Shown one piece after another: positions 49,516 through 57,673 of a stretch of 64,000 bases of DNA. The position numbers and the translations under genes are program-made. This DNA is from an uncultured Bacteroidales bacterium (GTDB lineage Bacteria > Bacteroidota > Bacteroidia > Bacteroidales > F082). The notes under the pieces are model-generated. The model worked only from the letters and a program-made list of their open reading frames with translations. It ran no database searches and was not told where the DNA came from. The DNA lies in contig ONFO01000016.1 of the NCBI GenBank assembly GCA_900317155.1, positions 1 through 64,000 of the forward strand, written 5' to 3'. Position 1 is the stretch's first letter, and every line of letters begins with the position of its first letter.

Positions 49516-50409
49516 TTATTTCCCCAAATACTCGCTAGGCGTGAGCCCCGTCATCTTCTTGAAGAGGCGGGTGAAATGATGGGGAAAATCGAAACCGAGG
49601 AGGCGCGAGGTCTCGCTGATGTTGTGACCGTTCATGAGCAGGCTCTTGGCTTGGTTGATGACATAGTTGTGGATGTAGCCGATTGCCGTTCCTCCTGTCG
49701 CCTTGTGGACGATGTCGCCGAAATAACGCGGCGAATAAGCCAGCTCTGAGGCGCAATAGGCAACGGTGGGCAGGCCTTGCGTCAGTTGCCGATTCTCGCG
49801 GAAATACTGTTGCAGCAGGTCGTGAAAGCGTTTCAAGAGGTCGCTGCTACCATTGTCTTCCTCGGAAAGTTGACGCAAATAGATTCGGTTGCAGTATTCC
49901 AGTATCAGGTGCAGATAGCCCAACAAGATGCTTCTGAGCGAGGGCGAGTCATCGTGTGTTATCAACTCTTGCCGCATCTGGGCGAGCAGTTGTGTGATGC
50001 TGAGCCATTCATCAGGCTCCATCCGCAGTGAGCCGGTGAAGAAATATGAGAAATATTGGTAGCGATCTATTTGGCGTTCCAGTTCAGAACCGTGTAGCAG
50101 TTCGGGCGACCACAACAGCACCCATCCGCTCAGCGAGATGCGCTCCCCATTGTCCTCCAAGCCGCCAATCTGTCCTGGCTCTACGGCAATAATCGAGGCA
50201 TCGCTCGCCTGCAAGGTCTTCATGCCATACGAGAGATCTTTGGGAAACTGGCGTTGGATAAACAGCCCATAGACACCGTAGTTGTTCAGGCTATGACGGA
50301 TGGGAGCCAATTCGTCGAAGTGGATGATGCTGATCAGCGGATGCAGCACAGGAGCCTCTACGAATCGGGCAAAATCGTTGGGACTATCAACTTTCAGAAT
50401 TTTCTTCAT
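49516..50409 (-). CDS. AraC family transcriptional regulator, island copy 2
   Basis: 297 residues from the ATG at 50409, just after its -7 box. The N-terminal sensor domain (about 1-170) is the type seen in Bacteroidetes AraC proteins regulating oxidoreductases. The C-terminal HTHs have LAYSPRYFGDIVHKATGG and LLGFDFPHHFTRLFKKMTGL, ending TPSEYLGK. It is divergent from the operon beginning at 50574 and probably activates it. Confidence 0.85.
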   Translation of the reverse strand: MKKILKVDSPNDFARFVEAPVLHPLISIIHFDELAPIRHSLNNYGVYGLFIQRQFPKDLSYGMKTLQASDASIIAVEPGQIGGLEDNGERISLSGWVLLWSPELLHGSELERQIDRYQYFSYFFTGSLRMEPDEWLSITQLLAQMRQELITHDDSPSLRSILLGYLHLILEYCNRIYLRQLSEEDNGSSDLLKRFHDLLQQYFRENRQLTQGLPTVAYCASELAYSPRYFGDIVHKATGGTAIGYIHNYVINQAKSLLMNGHNISETSRLLGFDFPHHFTRLFKKMTGLTPSEYLGK

Positions 50410-50415
50410 CGCGAG

Positions 50416-50550
50416 GCAAAGGTACAAAGAATATGAATAATGAGATAAAAATGGTACTTTTTTACATGATAATTATATATTTTCTGCGAAATTGGTAAAT
50501 ATTTAGCCAATTTGTGTAATACCTTTTTTAAGTAACGAGTGTACTTTTGC
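50416..50550. promoter_or_regulatory. divergent promoter region with 25-bp imperfect palindrome
   Basis: The minus-strand -7 box is TACCTTTGC (complement of 50416-50424) and the plus-strand -7 box is TACTTTTGC (50542-50550). Between them AAATTGG (50489-50495) and CCAATTT (50507-50513) enclose TAAATATTTA, itself a palindrome. The site lies about 30-50 bp before the plus-strand -7 box, a usual position for AraC-type activation. Confidence 0.55.
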
Positions 50551-50573
50551 CAACGAAATTAGAATTAGGCCAA

Positions 50574-51152
50574 ATGAAAAAGATGCTTTGGTTATTTGCA
50601 GCACTACTGATTACGGGTTGCTCGAAGAACAGCGAGACTTTTGCACAGACAATGGAAGAGAAAATATATATCACTATTGGCGAGGAGACGAATACCGTCA
50701 CGCTTGAAGACAATGTTGGCACACGTGCCTTGGTCGCTGCATTGCAAACGGACAACATCACATACGTGGCACACGACTACGGCAACTTTGAGAAGGTGGG
50801 TTATGTCGGGCAGTCGTTCCCCACAGCAGACCACCAAACCACCACTTCTGCGGGCGACCTTGTCTTATACAACGGCGACAACATCTGCATCTTCTATGGT
50901 AGCAACTCATGGTCCTATACACGCATTGGAAAACTTGACAACTTGTCGGCTGACGAGGTGCGTCGGTTCGTCAAGGCAGGTGAAGGTGAAGTGACCATTA
51001 CGCTTTCATTGCAGCCCATCTATACAGGGATCCAAGAACTATCACCTGACGAAAACAGGGAAGGAACAACCTACACCATTACTGGACAGATTGCACCCAA
51101 AGGCTATAAAGGCATTGTGATTCAAAACGGGAAAAAAAGAATAAACTATTGA
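50574..51152 (+). CDS. lipoprotein with cyclophilin-like fold domain
   Basis: 192 residues from the ATG at 50574; a longer start at 50547 falls in the -7 box. The lipobox is LLITGC. The domain at about 30-140 (KIYITIGEETNTVTLEDN, VGYVGQSFPTADH, GDLVLYNGDNICIFYGSNSW) matches the Cyclophil_like2 family (PF18050). The ending GQIAPKGYKGIVIQNGKK resembles the last strands of T9SS-type tails, without the YPNP start. The family has no proven isomerase activity. First gene of the operon facing AraC copy 2. Confidence 0.75.
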   Translation: MKKMLWLFAALLITGCSKNSETFAQTMEEKIYITIGEETNTVTLEDNVGTRALVAALQTDNITYVAHDYGNFEKVGYVGQSFPTADHQTTTSAGDLVLYNGDNICIFYGSNSWSYTRIGKLDNLSADEVRRFVKAGEGEVTITLSLQPIYTGIQELSPDENREGTTYTITGQIAPKGYKGIVIQNGKKRINY

Positions 51153-51156
51153 TACC

Positions 51157-52269
51157 ATGAAAAAAACAATCATCCTGGCAGCAGTGGTAGCACTCATGAC
51201 CGCCTGCAACAACCAACCGCAAACAACAGAAGCAACAAAAACAAAAGAAGAAATGAAACAAGAACTGAACCTCACGCAGGAGTGGGACAAGGTGTTCCCG
51301 CTGAGCGAGAAAGTGAACCACCGCAAGGTGACATTTGAAACACAATACGGTCTGACATTGGCAGCAGACCTTTATACACCAAAGGATACCGAAGGCAAAT
51401 TGGCGGCAATTGCCGTGAGCGGACCTTTTGGCGCCGTCAAGGAACAGTCGAGCGGCCTCTATGCCATGCGGATGGCAGAGCGCGGCTTTGTGGCATTGGC
51501 TTTCGACCCTTCCTATACTGGCGAAAGCAGCGGTGAGCCTCGTCGTACAGCCTCGCCCGACATCAACACAGAAGACTTCATGGCTGCCGTTGATTTCCTC
51601 TCAAAACAAGACAATGTCGATGCCGAACGTATCGGCATCATCGGTATCTGTGGCTGGGGTGGCATCGCCCTCAACGCTGCCGCTGCCGACACCCGCATCA
51701 AGGCCACCGTGGCCAGCACGATGTACGACATGACCCGTATCAGCGGTAACGGCTATTACGAGTCCAACGACAACGAGGCCGATCGCCATGCTGCCCGTGA
51801 AGCCCTCGCCAAACAGCGTCTTGCCGATCCCCTGGCAATGGCAGGCGGTGTCGTCGATCCCCTTCCTGAGGATGCCCCGCAGTTTGTGAAGGATTACCAT
51901 GCTTATTACAAGACCCCACGCGGTTATCATGCTCGCTCTGGCAACTCGAACGACGGCTGGCGCGTCATCGGAACACAGGCCTACGCCAACAGCCGTTTCC
52001 TCTATTATATCAACGAGATCCGCTCTGCCGTCCTCGTGATGCATGGCTCGGAAGCCCACTCGCGCTATTTCGGCGAGGCCGCTTACAAATATATGGTTGA
52101 GGGTCAGGCAGAAGGCTACAACTTCATTGGCAAACCCAATCCCAACCCTGAAAACAAGCAACTGCTCATCATCCCAGGTGCCACCCACTGCGACCTTTAC
52201 GACGGTGGCGAGGGCAATTACATTCCTTGGGATAAGTTGACGGAGTTTTTCACCAAAAACCTGAAATAA
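51157..52269 (+). CDS. alpha/beta hydrolase lipoprotein with Cys nucleophile elbow
   Basis: 370 residues with lipobox ALMTAC and a low-complexity linker. Alpha/beta hydrolase of the dienelactone-hydrolase/YcjY-like group: GPFGAVKEQSSG (oxyanion region), IIGICGWGGIALNA with Cys165 where Ser is usual, LVMHGSEAHSRYFGE near the acid, and IPGATHCDLYDG with the catalytic His. A cysteine nucleophile is as in dienelactone hydrolase. It sits 4 nt after the cyclophilin-like gene and 6 nt before the acyltransferase. Confidence 0.8.
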   Translation: MKKTIILAAVVALMTACNNQPQTTEATKTKEEMKQELNLTQEWDKVFPLSEKVNHRKVTFETQYGLTLAADLYTPKDTEGKLAAIAVSGPFGAVKEQSSGLYAMRMAERGFVALAFDPSYTGESSGEPRRTASPDINTEDFMAAVDFLSKQDNVDAERIGIIGICGWGGIALNAAAADTRIKATVASTMYDMTRISGNGYYESNDNEADRHAAREALAKQRLADPLAMAGGVVDPLPEDAPQFVKDYHAYYKTPRGYHARSGNSNDGWRVIGTQAYANSRFLYYINEIRSAVLVMHGSEAHSRYFGEAAYKYMVEGQAEGYNFIGKPNPNPENKQLLIIPGATHCDLYDGGEGNYIPWDKLTEFFTKNLK

Positions 52270-52275
52270 TACAAA

Positions 52276-52812
52276 ATGAACGAACAACCCACTGGGAAGA
52301 CCTACGTCGGCAGTGATGAGCTTTATGCCGATGTGCAGCGTTGCATGAAACTGGTTGCCGAGATGAACACCGGCTACCACACCGAGGCCGAGGTGCGCGA
52401 GTATCTGCGACAAATAACAGGCTCCGACATCGACGAAACCGTGCGTGTGTTTCCGCCGTTCAACATCAACTATGGCAAGAAGACCACCTTCGGCAAGGGC
52501 AGTTTCGTCAACTTCGGCTGCACCTTCCTGGCACTTGGTGGCATCACGATTGAAGAAGGCGTGTTCATTGCGCCTCATGTGGTTTTGGCCACAGAATACC
52601 ATCCCGAAGACCCGGTAACAAGACATTCCTTGCTCACCAAACCCATCGTCATCAAGAAGAACGCTTGGATTGGTGCCAACGCCACGATATTGGCGGGTGT
52701 CACTATCGGAGAGAACGCCATCGTGGCCGCCGGTGCCGTGGTAGGAAAGGATGTCCCCGACAACACCATTGTGGGCGGCGTCCCTGCCAAGGTGATTAGA
52801 ATGATCAGATAA
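52276..52812 (+). CDS. hexapeptide-repeat acyltransferase, copy 3
   Basis: 178 residues. [51 protein letters not shown] with the catalytic His, then [20 protein letters not shown] and [20 protein letters not shown]. Sugar O-acetyltransferase type. Last gene of the operon controlled by AraC copy 2, followed by terminator copy 2. Confidence 0.8.
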   Translation: MNEQPTGKTYVGSDELYADVQRCMKLVAEMNTGYHTEAEVREYLRQITGSDIDETVRVFPPFNINYGKKTTFGKGSFVNFGCTFLALGGITIEEGVFIAPHVVLATEYHPEDPVTRHSLLTKPIVIKKNAWIGANATILAGVTIGENAIVAAGAVVGKDVPDNTIVGGVPAKVIRMIR

Positions 52813-52831
52813 GAGACGAAATGAAATGATG

Positions 52832-52872
52832 AAATCCGCAATTCAGGCGAAAGGTTTGAATTGCGGATTTTT
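52832..52872. terminator. hairpin terminator, repeat family copy 2
   Basis: AAATCCGCAATT (52832-52843) pairs with AATTGCGGATTT (52859-52870), followed by TT. It ends the operon upstream and runs directly into the -7 box of the AraC gene. Confidence 0.8.
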
Positions 52873-52873
52873 G

Positions 52874-52882
52874 TAACTTTGC
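52874..52882 (+). promoter_or_regulatory. -7 box of AraC copy 3
   Basis: TAACTTTGC begins 2 bp after the terminator hairpin. The GTG proposed as start codon is only 4 bp further, so initiation would lie at or before the start codon. Confidence 0.5.
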
Positions 52883-52885
52883 ACC

Positions 52886-53695
52886 GTGGAACTCAACGAG
52901 CGAAATATCATCATCGACAATAGTCTTAATCGCATCGCGGAGGCGGGTATGGAAAGCTATATCACCCATGCCTACTGCTTGGCGGGCGAGTGTGAGGTGT
53001 GGTACGGTGGCAGCCAGCTTCACTTCCGGAAGGGCGACTGCATGATTGTGGTAGCCAATCGGCAAGTGACACGAATGAAGCCATCAGTGGACTTTCGTGT
53101 GAATGTCGTCTATGTGGATTTTGACTTCATCAACGTCTGCGCCACACATTCCAACTACGGCACACGTGGCGGCATGTCGCTCTACATCGACCCCATCATG
53201 CATCTCAACGAGGAGGAGCAACAGCTATGCGAACGCGACTTCGATGAGGTGTTCCGTCGCATGAGGCATCCGCACAAGTATTTTCACGGCGACGAGATGA
53301 TTTCCGTGCTTCAGATGCTTTTTATCGACTTCTTCGAATTCCACTCGCGCATCTACGGCGAGGCGGATCTGTCGGCGCAGACGGCTTCGGTGATGGACCG
53401 CTTCGTGGCGATGCTGGAGCGCAGCGACTACCGCGAGCACCGCGATGTGGCATGGTATGCCAGCGAGCTGTGTGTCACGCCCAAATACCTCTCTGAAATC
53501 TGTAAGCGCGTCAGCGGCCAGTCGGCCAACTACTGGATCAACCGCTACGCCGCCATGGAACTCTCGCACCTGCTCAAAGACCGCAGCCTCACGCTCACCG
53601 ACATCGCCGACCGCTTCAACTTCGCCTCTCTCAGCCACTTCTCGCGCTACGTCCAGAACAACCTTGGGGCTTCGCCGAGTTCGTTTAGGGAGTGA
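52886..53695 (+). CDS. AraC family transcriptional regulator, island copy 3
   Basis: 269 residues if the GTG at 52886 is the start. The -7 box ends at 52882, so the mRNA would start at about this codon; either it is leaderless or translation begins at Met22 (52949). A cupin-type sensor (LAGECEVWYGGSQLHFRKGD) precedes the C-terminal HTHs with LCVTPKYLSEICKRVSGQSA and FNFASLSHFSRYVQNNLGAS. Its target may be the aldo/keto reductase operon at 56186, whose promoter carries a palindrome; this is inferred. Confidence 0.8.
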   Translation: MELNERNIIIDNSLNRIAEAGMESYITHAYCLAGECEVWYGGSQLHFRKGDCMIVVANRQVTRMKPSVDFRVNVVYVDFDFINVCATHSNYGTRGGMSLYIDPIMHLNEEEQQLCERDFDEVFRRMRHPHKYFHGDEMISVLQMLFIDFFEFHSRIYGEADLSAQTASVMDRFVAMLERSDYREHRDVAWYASELCVTPKYLSEICKRVSGQSANYWINRYAAMELSHLLKDRSLTLTDIADRFNFASLSHFSRYVQNNLGASPSSFRE

Positions 53696-53743
53696 AAATG
53701 AACCGTTTTTTCTTCCAAATACCTATAGTTGTGAAAAAAACAC

Positions 53744-53752
53744 TACCTTTGC
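53744..53752 (+). promoter_or_regulatory. -7 box of the type IIG gene
   Basis: TACCTTTGC, 28 bp before the ATG at 53781. Confidence 0.55.
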
Positions 53753-53780
53753 GAGGTTAAAAAAATAGAATTATTCGAAT

Positions 53781-56039
53781 ATGGCAAATGCTGCTTACAC
53801 GGAAGACCAGGTTCGCGATTTGGCTCGAACAAAGCTCCATCTTGAAGAAACGGAATCGGCACAAGCTGGCGTTGGTCAACTTACTTCGTTCAATCAATTG
53901 GGCTTTCGGGGAGTAAAGGATCGTCCTGACGGATGGTATTTGCCAAACGAAACACACTATCCCGCTCTTATCCTTGAAGTTAAAGGCAGTAACATCAAGT
54001 TGGGTGAAAAGGAGCGCGAGGAACTTCAGAAAAACATTCGTATAGTTCAAACCCGATACAAACATGTAGTTGGGTTACTTTACAACGGGTACGAGTTAGA
54101 GGTTTATAAAGATGGCGAGTTGGTTGAAGGAGAGAACGAGTTGATGGACAAGGAACACTATTTGGGGCTGTTCTCCACCAACCGCATCAACAAAATGCTC
54201 ATTTATTCACTGACACACAGCATCAATGACACATTGCATTTCGATTTCCTCATCAAGAACCTCTATCACCGAATGATATTCACCGCTTGTGCATTGGTGG
54301 CCAAACGTTATGGTGCCGTGTTGGTGAAAGGCATGTCTTTTAGGCTGTTTACCACCGCCATTCGTGAAACCTTGGAGAGTTCTTTGTCGGAGGATTTGGC
54401 AAAGAATCAGAAACTTCAAATATTGATAGACGTTTTTTCAGAAATCAAACTGAACACACAATGCAAACAAGATGCTATCAATCAGTTCATTGAAGATGTT
54501 TCAAAGATTTCTGACAACATCAATTCTGATTTTTGGAATGGTGAGGACGTGATGGCCATTTTCTTCAACGAGTTTAACCGCTATAAAGCCAAATCGGAGT
54601 CAGGACAGGTGTTCACTCCTGATCACATCACATCCTTCATGTATCAGATTACCGATACGACAAAACAAGACACTGTGCTTGATGCGGCTTGTGGCAGTGG
54701 CGCTTTTCTTGTGAAAGCAATGTGCAATATGATCAAGGAGGCTGGTGGTGTCCGCACCCAAGAAGCCCGAGAGATTGCCCAAACACAACTTTACGGTATC
54801 GAATTCGACCGTGAAATATTCGCATTGGCCTGTGCCAATATGTTGATACACAAGGACGGGAAGACCAATCTGGAACACATGGACAGCCGTTCGGTGGATG
54901 CTGGATGGTGGATGCGCGACAAACCTATCACAAGAGTGCTGATGAATCCGCCATTCGAGAACAAATATGGATGTTTGGATATTGTGGAGAATGTGCTTTT
55001 CAATGTGCCTGCGGGAACAGTGTGTGCGTTCATTCTTCCCGATAACAAGCTTGAAAAAGCTCGTGGGCGTGTGCGCCGTTGGATGCAATTCCATAGACTG
55101 ACAAAGATTATCAAATTGCCGAAAGAAATCTTTTCAGGGGTTACCACAAGTATCTTCATGTTTACGGTGGGCACACCCCAACGCAAGCAGGAAATCTTCA
55201 CCTGCTATATGGCCGAGGACGGTTTGGAGACCATCAAGAACCAAGGCCGTCACGACATTCGTGGTCGGTGGGAAGCCATTGAGCAACAGTGGGTGGACAT
55301 CGTCCGCAAACAGGCAGGTAGCGACACTATCAAATGGATAAGCCCCGATGAACATCTGAGCTATCAAGAGGATATTGAAGTGCCGATGCCCACTCGTGCC
55401 GATTTTATGAAGCGCACATTGGCATACGCTCTGTTCAAGCAAGAAATTGAGGAACAGGAGTTTTTCGAAAACGCAAAGGATCACATGTTATATGGCACTC
55501 CTTTGGCCGAAGAGTACGAACCATTTTTTGAGTCTGTCAAGGAAAACGAGATTCCGCTCAATACTGAACATTGGAAAAGTTTCCGCATTGGAGGCAAAGA
55601 GGGCCTCTTTACCATTGCAAAAGGTAGTCGCCTGACCAAAGCTGACCAACGTGATGGACGCATCAATTATGTGGGTGCATCGGCCTTCAACAATGGTATC
55701 ACCAACCATATAGGCAACGACGACCAACTCTGTCAGGCTGGCACCATTTCGGTTTGTTACAATGGCTCCATCGGCGAAGCATTCTATCAAGATGAACCCT
55801 ACTGGGCTACAGACGATGTAAATGTGTTGATGCCCAAATTCCAAATTACGCCGCATATTGCCATTTTCATCGCCACGGTCATCAAGAACGAAAGCGTGAA
55901 ATATGCCTTTAACAACAAGTGGACCAAGGAATTGATGGAGCAATCTGAAATAGTCCTACCCGCAAAAGCAGACGGAACACCAGACTTTGAATTTATGGAG
56001 CACTATATCCAGTCATTGCCTTATTCGAGATTTTTCTAA
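53781..56039 (+). CDS. single-chain type IIG restriction-modification enzyme
   Basis: 752 residues, cytoplasmic. The N-terminal nuclease region has PALILEVKGSN with E66-V-K68 of a PDDEXK-like core. A helical linker follows. The N6-adenine methylase domain has motif I VLDAACGSGAF (301-309 region) and catalytic motif IV NPPF (389-392). The C-terminal part (about 610-750, NYVGASAFNNGITNHIGNDD, SVCYNGSIGEAFYQDEP) is a single S-subunit-like target-recognition half. Cutting, methylation and recognition would therefore lie in one chain, as in BcgI/HaeIV-like or type IIG enzymes; no separate S or R gene is adjacent. If the nuclease were inactive it would be an orphan methylase. Confidence 0.8.
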   Translation: MANAAYTEDQVRDLARTKLHLEETESAQAGVGQLTSFNQLGFRGVKDRPDGWYLPNETHYPALILEVKGSNIKLGEKEREELQKNIRIVQTRYKHVVGLLYNGYELEVYKDGELVEGENELMDKEHYLGLFSTNRINKMLIYSLTHSINDTLHFDFLIKNLYHRMIFTACALVAKRYGAVLVKGMSFRLFTTAIRETLESSLSEDLAKNQKLQILIDVFSEIKLNTQCKQDAINQFIEDVSKISDNINSDFWNGEDVMAIFFNEFNRYKAKSESGQVFTPDHITSFMYQITDTTKQDTVLDAACGSGAFLVKAMCNMIKEAGGVRTQEAREIAQTQLYGIEFDREIFALACANMLIHKDGKTNLEHMDSRSVDAGWWMRDKPITRVLMNPPFENKYGCLDIVENVLFNVPAGTVCAFILPDNKLEKARGRVRRWMQFHRLTKIIKLPKEIFSGVTTSIFMFTVGTPQRKQEIFTCYMAEDGLETIKNQGRHDIRGRWEAIEQQWVDIVRKQAGSDTIKWISPDEHLSYQEDIEVPMPTRADFMKRTLAYALFKQEIEEQEFFENAKDHMLYGTPLAEEYEPFFESVKENEIPLNTEHWKSFRIGGKEGLFTIAKGSRLTKADQRDGRINYVGASAFNNGITNHIGNDDQLCQAGTISVCYNGSIGEAFYQDEPYWATDDVNVLMPKFQITPHIAIFIATVIKNESVKYAFNNKWTKELMEQSEIVLPAKADGTPDFEFMEHYIQSLPYSRFF

Positions 56040-56116
56040 CCCGTAAAGTTTGTATTTTGGCTGTGGATTATTCAAATTTATCCGCAAAATGTGAAACTTT
56101 TCCCGAAAAATCCATA

Positions 56117-56148
56117 ACAACCATGATGAATGATGGTTGTAGTTTTGC
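56117..56148 (+). promoter_or_regulatory. operator-like inverted repeat overlapping the aldo/keto reductase promoter
   Basis: ACAACCAT (56117-56124) and ATGGTTGT (56133-56140) are perfect 8-bp arms around an 8-nt spacer. The second arm shares its last base with the -7 box TAGTTTTGC (56140-56148). The position favours repression, or very close activation, of the reductase-flavodoxin operon. Confidence 0.6.
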
Positions 56149-56185
56149 ATTGTCAAACAGTTAGAAATCATAAAACATCAAAACT

Positions 56186-57031
56186 ATGCAAAACATCAGA
56201 CTATACAACGGCGTTGAGATGCCGATTTTGGGCTACGGCGTGTTCCAAGTGCCTCCACAAGAGGCGGAGCGTTGCGTGAGCGATGCATTGAGTGTGGGCT
56301 ATCGCTTAATTGATACCGCACAAGCCTATTTCAACGAGGAAGGCGTGGGCGAGGCCGTCGCCAAGTCGGGCATCAAGCGCGAGGACCTGTTCCTCGTCAC
56401 CAAGGTATGGATCAGCAACAACGGCGAAGAGAAGGCCGCCCGCAGCATCGACGAGAGCCTGCGCAAGCTGAAAACGGACTACATCGACTTGCTACTCATA
56501 CACCAGGCATACGGCGATGTGTTCGGCACCTGGCGTGCAATGGAGGACGCCTACCGCGACGGCAAAGTGCGCGCCATCGGCGTGAGCAACTTCCAACAAG
56601 CCCGTTTCTTCGACTTTGCCCACTATGTGGATATGAAGCCGATGGTGAACCAGCTGCAATGCAACGCGATGATTCAGCAACGCGAAATCGAGCATACGCT
56701 CAACGAGTTCGGCACCAAGATGATGGCATGGGGACCGCTGGGCGGACAAGGTGTGGACGGCATCATCAAGAGCGACCTGCTGGCCGGCATTGGTGCAAAG
56801 TACGGCAAGACCGCCTCGCAGGTGGCCCTCCGCTGGCTCACGCAACGCGGCATCGTGGCCATCCCGAAATCCACTCACAAGGAGCGTATGCAGCAAAACC
56901 TCGACATCTTCGACTTTGCCCTCACCGACGACGACATGGCCCAAATTGCAACAATGAACCAGCACGATACCGGCACCGTCAATTTCAATGACATGAACTT
57001 TGTGAAGTATCTGATTGAAAACTACGGATAA
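56186..57031 (+). CDS. aldo/keto reductase
   Basis: 281 residues, TIM barrel. NGVEMPILGYGVFQVP start; the catalytic tetrad lies in DTAQAYFNEEGVG (Asp, Tyr), LFLVTKVW (Lys) and LLLIHQAYGD (His). IGVSNFQQARF follows, and the NADPH loop is IPKSTHKERMQQNLD. It reduces aldehydes or ketones. It heads an operon with a flavodoxin-fold lipoprotein 10 nt downstream. Confidence 0.9.
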   Translation: MQNIRLYNGVEMPILGYGVFQVPPQEAERCVSDALSVGYRLIDTAQAYFNEEGVGEAVAKSGIKREDLFLVTKVWISNNGEEKAARSIDESLRKLKTDYIDLLLIHQAYGDVFGTWRAMEDAYRDGKVRAIGVSNFQQARFFDFAHYVDMKPMVNQLQCNAMIQQREIEHTLNEFGTKMMAWGPLGGQGVDGIIKSDLLAGIGAKYGKTASQVALRWLTQRGIVAIPKSTHKERMQQNLDIFDFALTDDDMAQIATMNQHDTGTVNFNDMNFVKYLIENYG

Positions 57032-57041
57032 ACTAATGACT

Positions 57042-57629
57042 ATGAAAAAAACACTCATCATTGCGACATTGGCCATTATGAGCCTTTTCGGCACCATGGC
57101 CTGCGCACAAAAGAAAGGAGAAAACATGAACAGTTTGAACAACAAGAAAGTGCTGGTGGCCTATTTCTCGTGGAGCGGCAACACCAAGGCGGCTGCCGAC
57201 TACATCGCGCAGAAACTCAACGCCGACCAGTTTGAAATCGTCCGTGAGGCCGACTACCCCACCGACTACGACGAGTGCGCCAACGAAGCCAAGGCCGAGA
57301 AAGATGCCAACACACATCCCGCCATCAAAGGCACGGTGAGCGACATGGCTCAATATGACGTAGTTCTCATCTGTGTCCCCTGCTGGTGGTACACTGCCCC
57401 GATGCCCGTCTTCACCTTCCTGGAACAATACGACTTCAGCGGCAAGACCGTCATCCCGTTCTGCACGGCTTACACCGCAGAATATGAGACCCTCAAAGAC
57501 ATCGTCAAGGCCACGCCCAAGAGCGACCACCGCGACGGCATCTGTGTCGTCACCAAAGAGATGAACGGTGTCGGCATTGACAAGAAGTTCGGACAAATCG
57601 ACAAGTGGCTAAAAGAAATCGGTTTCTAA
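57042..57629 (+). CDS. exported flavodoxin-fold lipoprotein
   Basis: 195 residues from the ATG at 57042. The signal segment ends GTMAC, a lipobox. NKKVLVAYFSWSGNTKAAAD is the FMN loop, YDVVLICVPCWWYTAPMPVF the second flavin loop, and it ends IDKWLKEIGF, like the other island flavodoxins. It follows the aldo/keto reductase gene closely and probably carries electrons outside the cytoplasm; partners are unknown. Confidence 0.8.
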   Translation: MKKTLIIATLAIMSLFGTMACAQKKGENMNSLNNKKVLVAYFSWSGNTKAAADYIAQKLNADQFEIVREADYPTDYDECANEAKAEKDANTHPAIKGTVSDMAQYDVVLICVPCWWYTAPMPVFTFLEQYDFSGKTVIPFCTAYTAEYETLKDIVKATPKSDHRDGICVVTKEMNGVGIDKKFGQIDKWLKEIGF

Positions 57630-57632
57630 CGC

Positions 57633-57649
57633 TAACTTTGTATATTTGC
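57633..57649 (+). promoter_or_regulatory. overlapping -7 boxes for DUF362 copy 3
   Basis: TAACTTTG (57633-57640) and TATATTTGC (57641-57649) lie back to back just after the flavodoxin stop and 24 bp before the ATG at 57674. Confidence 0.5.
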
Positions 57650-57673
57650 AGAAAATATCAAAACATTGGATCT

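Noticed and set aside
51601-52626. 341-codon minus-strand open frame over the hydrolase and acyltransferase genes
   Set aside because: Spans two real genes on the other strand and has no recognisable domain.
53781-56039. type I restriction system (HsdM with separate HsdS/HsdR)
   Set aside because: Nuclease, methylase and recognition parts are in one chain and no companion subunit genes are adjacent.
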